A DNA stretch of 13,109 nt from Streptosporangiaceae bacterium (GCA_030052355.1 JASIGS010000137.1:1-13109), one strand, 5' to 3'. Counted from the first letter of the stretch, positions 1 through 6,271 are shown. The notes: generated from the letters alone by a model not told the origin. Translations and numbers: made by a program.

Positions 1-188
1 TCGATCAGCCGGTAACCGCCGCCGCGGCCGCGCTCGGAGTACAGCGGGACGCCCGCCTCGCCGAGGGCCTCGGCGTCGCGCTGGACCGTCCGGACGCAGA
101 CTCCCAGCTCGGTCGCCAGCTCGGCCGCTGTCATGCGGCCACGCGCCTGCAACAGCAGCAGCATTGCCACGAGCCGGCTCGCGCGCAT
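1..188 (-). CDS. YafY/DeoR-like HTH transcriptional regulator, N-terminal part (cut by window edge)
   Basis: The first 62 codons of a DNA-binding regulator are visible; the rest lies left of position 1. The product starts MRASRLVAMLLLLQARGRMT, followed by a winged helix-turn-helix with the recognition helix around CVRTVQRDAEAL and a wing rich in glycine (SERGRGGGYRL). This is the usual N-terminus of the YafY-type regulators that normally carry a C-terminal WYL ligand-sensing domain, which is outside the window. ATG at 188 is the only sensible start: an in-frame stop lies at 228-230 and no other start codon falls between. There is no Shine-Dalgarno sequence, but TATTGT sits exactly 6 nt upstream, so the mRNA is probably leaderless. 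It is divergent from the SDR gene at 297, a common layout for this family, and probably controls that gene and itself. The family assignment is sure; the ligand and target are inference. Confidence 0.9.
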   Translation of the reverse strand, partial: MRASRLVAMLLLLQARGRMTAAELATELGVCVRTVQRDAEALGEAGVPLYSERGRGGGYRLI

Positions 189-194
189 GCGGCG

Positions 195-200
195 ACAATA
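195..200 (-). promoter_or_regulatory. Leaderless -10 element of the YafY-like regulator gene
   Basis: On the minus strand the hexamer TATTGT ends 6 nt before the ATG at 188, so the predicted transcription start coincides with the A of the start codon. This matches the actinobacterial leaderless pattern (TANNNT at -12 to -7). No good -35 is visible; the best placed hexamer is TAACCC. The element lies between the HTH gene and one arm of the inverted repeat at 204-227. Confidence 0.6.
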
Positions 201-203
201 CCC

Positions 204-227
204 GACACATCCTGACGGGTTAGTGTC
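204..227. promoter_or_regulatory. Candidate operator (GACAC-N14-GTGTC) between divergent genes
   Basis: An interrupted palindrome with 5-bp arms at 204-208 and 223-227 lies between the regulator and SDR genes. One arm overlaps the likely -10 of the SDR gene; the other lies 3 bp from the regulator's -10. Binding here could repress both promoters. The arms are short, so the call rests mainly on position. Confidence 0.4.
221..226 (+). promoter_or_regulatory. -10 element for the SDR gene
   Basis: TAGTGT fits TANNNT and would give a start near 233 and a 5' leader of about 64 nt carrying the ribosome binding site at 282-290. No consensus -35 is visible; its place (about 198-203) overlaps the -10 of the divergent regulator gene, so the two promoters would be back to back. 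Confidence 0.4.
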
Positions 228-296
228 CTAGCCTCGTACCCGCTGCCGGGCCGGACCGGCGGCCAGGAGCCGGTCACGCGGAAAGGAGAAGCCCCG

Positions 297-1127
297 ATGA
301 AGCGAATGGCGGGCAAGGTAGCGCTGGTGACCGGCGCCAGCCGCGGCTGCGGCAGGGGGATAGCAGCTGTCCTCGGCGAAGAAGGCGCGACCGTCTACCT
401 GACCGGCCGCAGCGTCCGCGGCGAGCCGACGACCCTCGGCCGGCCTGGCACCATCGACGACACAGCGGAACTCGTCACGGCGCGCGGCGGGACGGGCATT
501 CCGGTTCGCTGTGATCACGCCAAGGACGAACAGGTCCAGGCCGTGTTCGAGCGGATCAAAGCGGAGCACGGGAGGCTCGACCTGCTCGTCAACAACGCGT
601 GGAGCGGCTACGAGATATCACCAGACTCCTCGCTGCCGTTCTGGCAGATCCAGTGGCGGCACTGGGACCTGATGTTCACCGGCGGCCTGCGAGCCACCGC
701 GTTCGCGTCCCGGCTGGCCGCGCCGCTGATGACCGGGGCCAGGAGCGGGCTGATCGTCAACATCACCTGGGTGCTCGACCGGCCGCACGGGCACGCGTTC
801 TATGAGGTGGTCAAGAACGGCACGAACAAGCTGACCGAGCAGTTCGCTGACGACCTGCGCGCACACATGGTCGCCTGCGTGGCGGTCTCGCCCGGCTGGA
901 TGCGGCTGGAGCGGATGAACCTGTCCGACGACGAGAAGGCGATGACCGAGTCCGCCGAGTTCCCCGGCCGTGCGGTGGTCGCGCTCGCGGCAGACGAGGA
1001 CGTGCTGAGTAAGTCGGGGCGGGTGTTCACCACTCCGGAACTGGCACGCGAGTACGGCTTCACCGACGTGGACGGGTCACAGCAGTCGGTCTTCTGGACC
1101 AGGCACTGGGCCGGTGAGTGGGGCTGA
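297..1127 (+). CDS. DHRS1-like short-chain dehydrogenase/reductase
   Basis: A 276-residue cytoplasmic NAD(P)-dependent oxidoreductase of the classical SDR superfamily, closest in pattern to the DHRS1 (SDR family member 1) group. The Rossmann fold opens with TGASRGCG (residues 12-19), the structural NNAW motif is at 99-102, and the active-site YxxxK is Y169-K173. The residue 12 before the tyrosine, where the catalytic serine normally sits, is T157 (NITW), a conservative hydroxyl replacement. The C-terminal part after PGW (199-201) includes the segment SKSGRVFTTPELAREYGFTD, typical of this subgroup. The start at ATG 297 follows AAAGGAGAA with 8 nt from GGAG; a second ATG at 306 is less well placed. 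It is divergent from a YafY-like regulator that probably controls it. The substrate cannot be told from sequence. Confidence 0.93.
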   Translation: MKRMAGKVALVTGASRGCGRGIAAVLGEEGATVYLTGRSVRGEPTTLGRPGTIDDTAELVTARGGTGIPVRCDHAKDEQVQAVFERIKAEHGRLDLLVNNAWSGYEISPDSSLPFWQIQWRHWDLMFTGGLRATAFASRLAAPLMTGARSGLIVNITWVLDRPHGHAFYEVVKNGTNKLTEQFADDLRAHMVACVAVSPGWMRLERMNLSDDEKAMTESAEFPGRAVVALAADEDVLSKSGRVFTTPELAREYGFTDVDGSQQSVFWTRHWAGEWG

Positions 1128-1130
1128 CAA

Positions 1131-1175
1131 GGCTAGCTGATGTCCCCGGAAGGGGTTCGGCGACATCAGCTAGCC
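1131..1175 (+). terminator. Strong stem-loop terminator after the SDR gene
   Basis: A perfect 14-bp inverted repeat (GGCTAGCTGATGTC at 1131-1144 and its complement at 1162-1175) encloses a 17-nt loop that itself has CCCC facing GGGG. It begins 4 nt after the SDR stop codon. There is no T-tract, as in many actinobacterial terminators, so it should act by hairpin strength. It separates the SDR unit from the methyltransferase unit. Confidence 0.75.
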
Positions 1176-1283
1176 GTCCTTCGCCAGCCTAGGCCGGTCA
1201 GGCTCGTTGAAGACAGTGTGAACCGCCAGGCGGGAGGGCCGGAATGGACTTAGGTACACACTTGCCGGCCGGATCCGGCGAAC

Positions 1284-1313
1284 TAGACCCGCCGCGGAGC
1301 CACCGGGTAGTGT
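1284..1313 (+). promoter_or_regulatory. Leaderless promoter of the first methyltransferase gene
   Basis: A -10 TAGTGT at 1308-1313 ends exactly 6 nt before the GTG start codon at 1320. TAGACC at 1284-1289 is a fair -35 with an 18-nt spacer. No Shine-Dalgarno sequence stands before the GTG, so transcription probably starts at the first base of the start codon. The rest of the 1176-1319 gap holds nothing I recognise. Confidence 0.6.
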
Positions 1314-1319
1314 TCCCCG

Positions 1320-2129
1320 GTGCAGAACGCGGCGGACCTGAACAAGAGACGGTGGGACGCGCTCGCGGCGCGGCACGGGCAGGGCCAGGACACCTACTAC
1401 GACGTCGAAGGCTTCCTGGCGGGCGGTTCCACCCTGAACGACCGGGTGGTCGCCGAGGTCCTCGCCGCGGTGGGCGACGTTGACGGCCTGGACGTGCTGC
1501 ACCTGCAGTGTCACTTCGGCCTCGACACCCTGTCCTGGGCCAGGCGTGGCGCCCGGGTGACGGGCGTGGACTTCTCCGCGGTCGCCGTGGCCAGGGCCCG
1601 GCAGCTCGCCGCGCAGGCCGGGCTCGCGGCGGACTTCGTCGAGTCAGACGTGCTCGGGCTGCCGGGGAGCCTGGCCGAACGGTTCGATGTGGTGTTCGCC
1701 TCCTACGGCGTGCTGTGCTGGATCAGCTCCGCGCAGGCGTGGATGCGGTCCGCCGCGAGCTGCCTGCGGCCCGGCGGTGCGCTGGTCCTGATCGAGATCC
1801 ACCCGCTGGTCGGCATGGTCGAAAGTACGCAGCCGCTGGTCCCCGACTTTCCGTACGCGGGCGAGCAGCCGCACACGTTCACGTCCGAGTCCTCCTACGC
1901 GGTGGGCGGGCTGGACGCGTCGGCTTCGCAGAGCGTGCAGTGGCCGCACGGCCTCGGCGAGGTGGTGACCGCCGCCGCGACAGCCGGCCTGCGGGTGGAG
2001 TCGCTGACCGAGTGGTTCGATGAGGACCAGGACCCGAAGCTGGTCGCCGGCGACGACGGCAGGGTGCGGTTCCCGTTCGGCAGCGAGTACCTGCCGACGT
2101 CCTACGGCCTCCGCGCCCGGCGGCCGTGA
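1320..2129 (+). CDS. Class I SAM-dependent methyltransferase
   Basis: A 269-residue soluble protein with the Rossmann-like methyltransferase core. SAM-binding motif I is VLHLQCHFGLDTL (59-71), with HFG in place of the more usual GxG. The acidic end of strand 2 is GVDFS (82-86), motif II is around ESD (108-110), motif IV is RFDVVFASYGVLCW (121-134), and post-motif LRPGGALVLIEIHP spans 149-162. The C-terminal part with WFDEDQDPK and FPFGSEYLP is seen in a group of actinobacterial methyltransferases of unknown substrate. GTG 1320 is chosen because a leaderless promoter aligns with it and the protein begins as relatives do. The next gene lies 58 nt downstream on the same strand and encodes another methyltransferase, so the two may be co-transcribed. 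They differ too much in motif detail to look like a recent tandem copy. Confidence 0.9.
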   Translation: MQNAADLNKRRWDALAARHGQGQDTYYDVEGFLAGGSTLNDRVVAEVLAAVGDVDGLDVLHLQCHFGLDTLSWARRGARVTGVDFSAVAVARARQLAAQAGLAADFVESDVLGLPGSLAERFDVVFASYGVLCWISSAQAWMRSAASCLRPGGALVLIEIHPLVGMVESTQPLVPDFPYAGEQPHTFTSESSYAVGGLDASASQSVQWPHGLGEVVTAAATAGLRVESLTEWFDEDQDPKLVAGDDGRVRFPFGSEYLPTSYGLRARRP

Positions 2130-2187
2130 CGGCGGCGCGCAGTAGCGCGGACGCGCACGTTCCCCGAAAAGAGGAGTGACGCCGGAC

Positions 2188-2922
2188 ATGACCGAGCGCA
2201 TCGGCCGGCAGCCGCAGTACGACGTGTTCGCCGACCAGTTTCTCGAGCACGCGCGGGACGGATTCTTCAACGCGTACTACGACCGGCCTGCATGCCTGGC
2301 GCTGCTCGGCGACGTCACCGGCAAGCGGGTGCTGGACGGGGCCTGCGGTCCCGGGTTGTACGCGGCGGAGCTGGTGGCGCGCGGGGCGCAGGTCGTTGGG
2401 TTCGACCAGAGCCCGCGCATGGTCGAGATCAGCCGCGAACGGGTCCCCGACGGCGACTTCCGTGTGCACGACCTGGCCGACCCGATCGGCTGGCTGCCGG
2501 ACGCGTCGTTCGACCTGGTCCTGCTCGCGCTGGCGTTCGAGCACGTGGACGACGGGGTCGCCGCGCTGCGCGAGCTGCGGCGGGTGCTGCGGCCCGATGG
2601 AGTGCTGGTGATGTCCAGGACGCACCCGACCGGCGACTGGCTCCGTCACGGCGGTAGTTACTTCGACGCCAGGGTAATAGAGGAGACGTGGCGAAGGGGC
2701 TGGCAGGTCCGGCACTGGCTGGCGCCGCTCGAGCGCACGTGCGAGGAGATCGCGGCGGCCGGCTTCCTGATCGAGCGGCTCACCGAGCCGCGGCCGCTGC
2801 CTGAAGCGGCCGCCATCGACCCGGACAGGTATGAGCTGTTTGTCCGCGAGCCGCAGGGCTTCATGGCGTTCCGTCTCCGGCCTTGGGGGGGTCTGTGTAC
2901 GACGACGGGAACGGATCGGTAG
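2188..2922 (+). CDS. Class I SAM-dependent methyltransferase (Methyltransf_11 type)
   Basis: A 244-residue soluble methyltransferase. Motif I is VLDGACGPGLYAAEL (48-62), the SAM ribose contact is in GFDQS (71-75), motif IV is FDLVLLALAFEHVDD (108-122), and RRVLRPDGVLVMS spans 131-143. ATG 2188 is taken as the start because AAAAGAGGAG lies just before it (11 nt from GGAG); the in-frame GTG at 2176 overlaps that ribosome binding site. The recognisable fold ends near GFMAFRLRP (224-232). The last 12 residues (WGGLCTTTGTDR) lie beyond a run of seven G at 2885-2891 and overlap the start of the next gene. The heptamer G GGG GGT at 2886-2892 is in the right phase for -1 slippage into that gene. The substrate is unknown; small-molecule methylation is the family's usual role. 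Confidence 0.9.
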   Translation: MTERIGRQPQYDVFADQFLEHARDGFFNAYYDRPACLALLGDVTGKRVLDGACGPGLYAAELVARGAQVVGFDQSPRMVEISRERVPDGDFRVHDLADPIGWLPDASFDLVLLALAFEHVDDGVAALRELRRVLRPDGVLVMSRTHPTGDWLRHGGSYFDARVIEETWRRGWQVRHWLAPLERTCEEIAAAGFLIERLTEPRPLPEAAAIDPDRYELFVREPQGFMAFRLRPWGGLCTTTGTDR

Positions 2923-3491
2923 ACGAAGTCTCTTTTGGAAGGGAACGTGCCCGTTCGCGTCGGCGGCCGTTCCCCGCCGGCGGCCCGACGAGCTTGATCA
3001 CGGTCCTGGCGGTCGTCGGCCTGACGGCCGCCATCGTCGTCATGGAGGTCAGGCGTTCCGGCGGTAACCCATCGCCGCCAGCGCCGGTCGAGGTGGCCGG
3101 GTCCGAGCTCGTCGGCTTCCGGCTCCGTGGCGCCGACGACGCCCAGCTCGGCGTGCTGTACCTGAGCCAGCAGGGCGGTCAGTCGCACGTGTCGATCTCG
3201 CTCGAGGCCGAGGGCCTGAAGCGCGGCGTCGGCTACCTGGTCACCGCGGGGGAGTGCCTCGGTGGCACGCCCCGGGCGCTCGTGCGGGCGACGGGAAAGC
3301 CTGACTCCATCGACTTCCTGCTGCTGAACCTGAACAACATGCCGGGGTCGCAGCGCACGGTCGTCTGGGTGCGGGTCGCCAACGGCTACGGTAGCCAGCT
3401 CGGCGGGGTCCGCAGCCCGTTCACAACGTCAGGCACTGGTGTCCAGGTCAGGCCCGGCAAGCGCGTCTGTCCTTTACTGCTCAGCTGGTAG
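2895..3491 (+). CDS. Small single-pass membrane protein with extracytoplasmic domain, function unknown
   Basis: A 198-residue protein from GTG 2895, or 202 from TTG 2883. It has a basic, disordered N-terminus (RERARSRRRPFP), one hydrophobic segment at about 33-51 (SLITVLAVVGLTAAIVVME), a Pro/Ser-rich linker (57-66), then about 125 residues with alternating hydrophobic and polar residues suggesting a beta-sandwich (ELVGFRLRG, QLGVLYLS, HVSISLEAEGL, TVVWVRVAN). Cysteines at 121 and 192 could pair outside the cell. The basic side faces the cytoplasm, so the C-terminal domain should be extracytoplasmic. I do not recognise a family; the domain recalls small beta domains of anti-sigma-factor or CHRD-like proteins, but that is a guess. 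The start overlaps the methyltransferase end by 28 nt, with only the G-run as a possible ribosome binding site. A rare TTA leucine codon is at 3474-3476. Its 3' end overlaps the convergent YjbR gene by 11 nt. Confidence 0.75.
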   Translation: MYDDGNGSVDEVSFGRERARSRRRPFPAGGPTSLITVLAVVGLTAAIVVMEVRRSGGNPSPPAPVEVAGSELVGFRLRGADDAQLGVLYLSQQGGQSHVSISLEAEGLKRGVGYLVTAGECLGGTPRALVRATGKPDSIDFLLLNLNNMPGSQRTVVWVRVANGYGSQLGGVRSPFTTSGTGVQVRPGKRVCPLLLSW

Positions 3492-3831
3492 CCCCCGACA
3501 CGAAAGCCGTCGCCACACTCTTGGGCACGCACATCCGCCAGGCGTCGAGCACGAGTTCTTCCATCTCCGCATGGTCTATCGCGCTGAGCCGCACGTGCGC
3601 CCAGTTGTAACGAAGGTCCGACTTCCCGGGCATCAGGAACTTGTCAGGCTCGGATGCGACGAGCGCCTCGCGCTCTTCCTTCGGGAAGCCGAATCCCATG
3701 ATTGTCTCGTCCCCGGAGAACGCCAGGAACACGATGCGGCCGACCCGGAACTTCACCCGGTCATGGACGACCGCCTCGTAGGCGCGCGGGAGCTGACTGG
3801 CGAACGACCGCACCTCATCGATGGTGACCAC
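3481..3831 (-). CDS. MmcQ/YjbR family protein
   Basis: A 116-residue protein of the MmcQ/YjbR family (CyaY-like fold). Family features seen in order are an N-terminal helix (TIDEVRSFASQLP), the VKFRVGRIVFLAFSGDE strand pair, GFGFPKEEREAL, and the helix with YNWAHVRLSAIDHAEMEELVLDAW. Members are often annotated as DNA-binding, but a cellular role is not established. The start is GTG 3831, matching the usual family N-terminus. No Shine-Dalgarno sequence is visible; CAGACT lies 6 nt upstream, a weak match to TANNNT, so a leaderless mRNA is possible. The stop overlaps the tail of the convergent membrane-protein gene by 11 nt. It is divergent from the Lon-domain gene with a 104-nt shared upstream region. 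Confidence 0.88.
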   Translation of the reverse strand: MVTIDEVRSFASQLPRAYEAVVHDRVKFRVGRIVFLAFSGDETIMGFGFPKEEREALVASEPDKFLMPGKSDLRYNWAHVRLSAIDHAEMEELVLDAWRMCVPKSVATAFVSGATS

Positions 3832-3834
3832 GGG

Positions 3835-3872
3835 GACAGTCTGCGCGCCGCCACTGACAGTCCGCGCCGCCA
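3835..3872. repeat. Two-copy direct repeat between divergent YjbR and Lon-domain genes
   Basis: GACAGTCTGCGCGCCGCCA (3835-3853) is followed by GACAGTCCGCGCCGCCA (3856-3872), a copy missing two bases. The units start 21 bp apart, two helical turns, immediately upstream of the YjbR start codon. This spacing suits a protein binding the same face of DNA twice, but with only two copies in GC-rich DNA a chance origin is possible. Confidence 0.45.
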
Positions 3873-3923
3873 GCGTCGGCTTGCCGCCGGGCCTCGCCCG
3901 TGGCTGCGCCGGTGGCAGCGCAA

Positions 3924-3929
3924 TAGGCT
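3924..3929 (+). promoter_or_regulatory. Leaderless -10 element of the Lon-domain gene
   Basis: TAGGCT ends exactly 6 nt before ATG 3936, putting the predicted transcription start on the first base of the start codon. No Shine-Dalgarno sequence precedes the ATG. No consensus -35 is seen; TGGCTG at 3901-3906 has the right 17-nt spacing. Confidence 0.6.
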
Positions 3930-3935
3930 GCGGAA

Positions 3936-4646
3936 ATGAGCACCACGCTGCCGCTGTTCCCGCTCGGCACCGTGCTCTTCCCTGGCCTGGTGCTTCCGCT
4001 GCACATCTTCGAGGACCGGTACCGGCAGCTGGTGGCTGACCTGCTCGCCGGGCCGGTGCCGCGCCAGTTCGGCGTGATCGCGATCAAGCGGGGCCGGGAG
4101 ACCGGGATCGACGGTGTTTCTTCCTTGTACGAGACCGGATGCACGGCCACGATGCGCCGGGTCGAGCGGCTTCCGGACGGCGGGTACGACCTGGTCACCG
4201 TCGGCGCGCAGCGATTCAGGCTGATCCGGCTCGCGGACGGCGCTCCGTACTTGCGCGGCGAGGTGGAGCTGCTGCCGGACGAGCCGCGACCAGGCGAGCC
4301 GGGCTACGCGTCCGTCTCGGCTGATGCCGTGGCGGCTGATGCCGCGGCGGCTGCCGTCGGGGCGGTGCAGCGCGCGTTCCGCGCCTATCTCGACCTGATG
4401 GCGGAACGCGGTGGAGCGAGGGTCAGCGTGCCGGACCTGCCGGCCGAGCCAGCGCTGCTGTCATACCTGGTAGCGGCGGCGGTCGTCGTCGACCTGCCGG
4501 TCAAGCAGGGCCTGCTGGACCAGCCGGATGCGCTCCGCCGCCTGACGGCGGAACGGGCTCTGCTGGACACGGAGATCCGGATGCTGCACTCGCTCACCGC
4601 GACACCCGCGCCTGATCTGCGCAACACGCCGTACAGCCAGAACTAG
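3936..4646 (+). CDS. Lon substrate-binding (LON_N) domain protein
   Basis: A 236-residue stand-alone version of the N-terminal domain of Lon protease, without the ATPase or peptidase parts. The signature LPLFPLGTVLFPGLVLPLHIFEDRYRQL spans residues 5-32, GVIAIKRG is at 46-53, and the beta-barrel half ends near 115. An Ala-rich insert (SADAVAADAAAAAV, about 128-141) separates it from a helical C-terminal half (142-220) with LPAEPALLSYLVAAAVVVDLPVKQGLLD, which matches the four-helix bundle of these proteins. Such proteins are common in actinobacteria; they may bind unfolded or damaged protein, but no reaction is established. ATG 3936 fits both the conserved N-terminus and the leaderless -10. A downstream terminator was not found in the 65 nt after the stop. 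Confidence 0.92.
   Translation: MSTTLPLFPLGTVLFPGLVLPLHIFEDRYRQLVADLLAGPVPRQFGVIAIKRGRETGIDGVSSLYETGCTATMRRVERLPDGGYDLVTVGAQRFRLIRLADGAPYLRGEVELLPDEPRPGEPGYASVSADAVAADAAAAAVGAVQRAFRAYLDLMAERGGARVSVPDLPAEPALLSYLVAAAVVVDLPVKQGLLDQPDALRRLTAERALLDTEIRMLHSLTATPAPDLRNTPYSQN
4320..4349 (+). repeat. Tandem 15-bp repeat in the Lon-domain gene
   Basis: GCTGATGCCGTGGCG (4320-4334) is directly followed by GCTGATGCCGCGGCG (4335-4349), then a partial third unit (GCTGCCG). The repeat is in frame and encodes the Ala-rich linker ADAVAADAAAAAV between the two halves of the protein. It probably arose by slippage and may vary in number between strains. Confidence 0.7.
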
Positions 4647-4710
4647 ACAGGACCGATCCCGGATTGCCGGTTCGGCCATTGCGGCGCGTCCAATCTTCGT
4701 CGCAATACAT

Positions 4711-4734
4711 AATTGTCATGATGATTCTTACTAT
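4711..4734 (+). promoter_or_regulatory. AT-rich promoter and imperfect palindrome before the haem peroxidase gene
   Basis: The stretch from about 4703 to 4737 is strikingly AT-rich for this DNA. TACTAT at 4729-4734 fits a -10 element, giving a start near 4741 and a leader of about 46 nt. Just upstream lies the 16-bp imperfect palindrome AATTGTCATGATGATT (4711-4726; 6 of 8 pairs complementary, centre TCATGA), which sits where the spacer between -35 and -10 would be. That is a typical place for a metal- or peroxide-sensing repressor. No -35 is convincing: TTGTCA at 4713-4718 is too close to the -10. Confidence 0.45.
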
Positions 4735-4786
4735 CAGCGCCTAGTCGTCGCGACCGCGTGGCGCTGCTGGCTACGGGAGATGAATC

Positions 4787-6271
4787 ATGACGACACTGCA
4801 TGGCGCGTGGCCTCGCGACCTCGAGGTCCCGCGCGGAGACGAGATCCCCAGCGGCCAGTTCGGCCGGATGTTCCCCATGCTGCCGGCCCGCCGTCCGACC
4901 GGGCTTCGGTTAGCAGAGGAGTACGGGCTCCCCGGCGGCAAGCTCGACGGCGGGCAGACAACCGCAGCGGACGACAACCCGTCGATACCCGCTGGCTTCA
5001 CCTACTTCGGCCAGTTCATCGACCACAACATCACGTTTGACCCGCTGTCCGTCCTCGGCCAGCGCGCAAGGCTGCGCAGCCTGGTGGACTTCAGGCCGCC
5101 GCTGCTCGACCTCGCCAACCTGTACGGCTCCGGTCCGACCGTGCAGCCCTACCTGTACGACCCGGACTCGGACGCGACCAAGCTTGCCATGGCTGCCGAT
5201 GGCGCCGACCTGGCGAGGACAGCCGAGGGAACCGCGCTCATCGGCGATCCTCGCAATGACGAGAACATGCTGCTGTCACAGCTGCACCTCGCCATGATCA
5301 AGTTCCACAACGCGATCGTCGACGGGCTGCGCAGCGGCAAGTACACCGATGCCCTGGGAAACGTACTGCCTCCGAAGCCGCCGGATGAGCCACCGACCGA
5401 GCAGACTGGCGTGCCGCTCAGCATCCTGCTCGACGTCGACAACTACTTCGACCTGGTTCTGGCTAGTGCGCAGCAGCTAGCGATCTGGCATTACCAGTGG
5501 ATCATCGTCCACGAGTTCCTGCCGCTAGTCGGTGACCCGGCCGTCGTGGCCGAGGTGGAGCGCGACGGGCCGCGGTTCTTCCGGCCGGGCGGCCATCCGT
5601 TCATGCCGGTCGAGTTCTCGGTCGCCGGCTTCCGCGCGGTCGGGCACCCGTCGGTGCGGTCGAGTTACCAGGTCAACGCGAACTTCTCCGGCAAGATATT
5701 TCCTACCGATCCCGATGCGCCGACAACACCGCGCACTGACCTGCGGGGCGGGCCGGTGAGCGCGGCCGACGCGGTGGACTTCTCCTTCTTCTTCCCGACC
5801 GACCCGGCCAGGCAGCCGCAGCACGCGAAGAAGTTCAACGCGACGCTGAACACTCAGCTTCTGGACCTGCCCATCAGTGCCGTGCCGGGCGCCAAGTCGG
5901 GTGCGCTGGCCCGGCCGGTTGCCTCGCTCGCTGTGCGTAACCTGCTGCGCAGCGAGGCGCTCGGGCTCCCGTCCGGTCAGGACGTCGCCCGCAAGGTGGG
6001 CGAGGTGCCGCTGACCGACCAGAAACTGGACTCCACCGGTCCGATTTACCTCTGGTATTACCTGCTCAAGGAAGCGGAGGTCCTCGGCAACGAGACCCAG
6101 CTCGGTCCGGTCGGTACCCGGATCGTGGCCGAGACGCTGATCGGCCTGCTCGACGCCGACCCGGCTTCGTACCGGACGGTCTACCCGCAGTGGCGGCCGA
6201 CTCTGGGCGGTCCGGATGGCCGCTTCGGAATCGTCGACCTGCTGCGGGTGGCCGGCCTGGCGCCAGCCTGA
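4787..6271 (+). CDS. Animal-type haem peroxidase (peroxidase-cyclooxygenase superfamily)
   Basis: A 494-residue bacterial member of the An_peroxidase family, which uses covalently or non-covalently bound haem and H2O2 to oxidise substrates or halides. The distal site GQFIDHNITFDP gives Q76, D79 and H80; the catalytic Arg-Glu pair appears as R156 and E159 in DPRNDEN; FHNAIVDGL follows (173-181). The likely proximal haem ligand is H287 in AGFRAVGHPSVRSSY, and RNLLRSEALGLPSGQD (384-399) matches the conserved late segment. No signal peptide or membrane segment is seen, so it should be cytoplasmic unless exported another way. ATG 4787 follows GGGAG with 8 nt. Leucine 42 is a rare TTA codon (4910-4912). 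It converges on the encapsulin gene with only 7 nt between stops, leaving no room for a terminator. The natural substrate is unknown. Confidence 0.93.
   Translation: MTTLHGAWPRDLEVPRGDEIPSGQFGRMFPMLPARRPTGLRLAEEYGLPGGKLDGGQTTAADDNPSIPAGFTYFGQFIDHNITFDPLSVLGQRARLRSLVDFRPPLLDLANLYGSGPTVQPYLYDPDSDATKLAMAADGADLARTAEGTALIGDPRNDENMLLSQLHLAMIKFHNAIVDGLRSGKYTDALGNVLPPKPPDEPPTEQTGVPLSILLDVDNYFDLVLASAQQLAIWHYQWIIVHEFLPLVGDPAVVAEVERDGPRFFRPGGHPFMPVEFSVAGFRAVGHPSVRSSYQVNANFSGKIFPTDPDAPTTPRTDLRGGPVSAADAVDFSFFFPTDPARQPQHAKKFNATLNTQLLDLPISAVPGAKSGALARPVASLAVRNLLRSEALGLPSGQDVARKVGEVPLTDQKLDSTGPIYLWYYLLKEAEVLGNETQLGPVGTRIVAETLIGLLDADPASYRTVYPQWRPTLGGPDGRFGIVDLLRVAGLAPA

Noticed and set aside
1320..2922. Tandem duplication origin for the two adjacent methyltransferases
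   Set aside because: They share only the general SAM-binding fold; motif I (LHLQCHFG versus LDGACGPG), length and C-terminal parts differ, so recent duplication is not supported.
4713..4718. TTGTCA as the -35 of the haem peroxidase promoter
   Set aside because: It lies only 10 nt from the TACTAT -10, far from the usual 16-19 nt, and is better explained as part of the palindrome.
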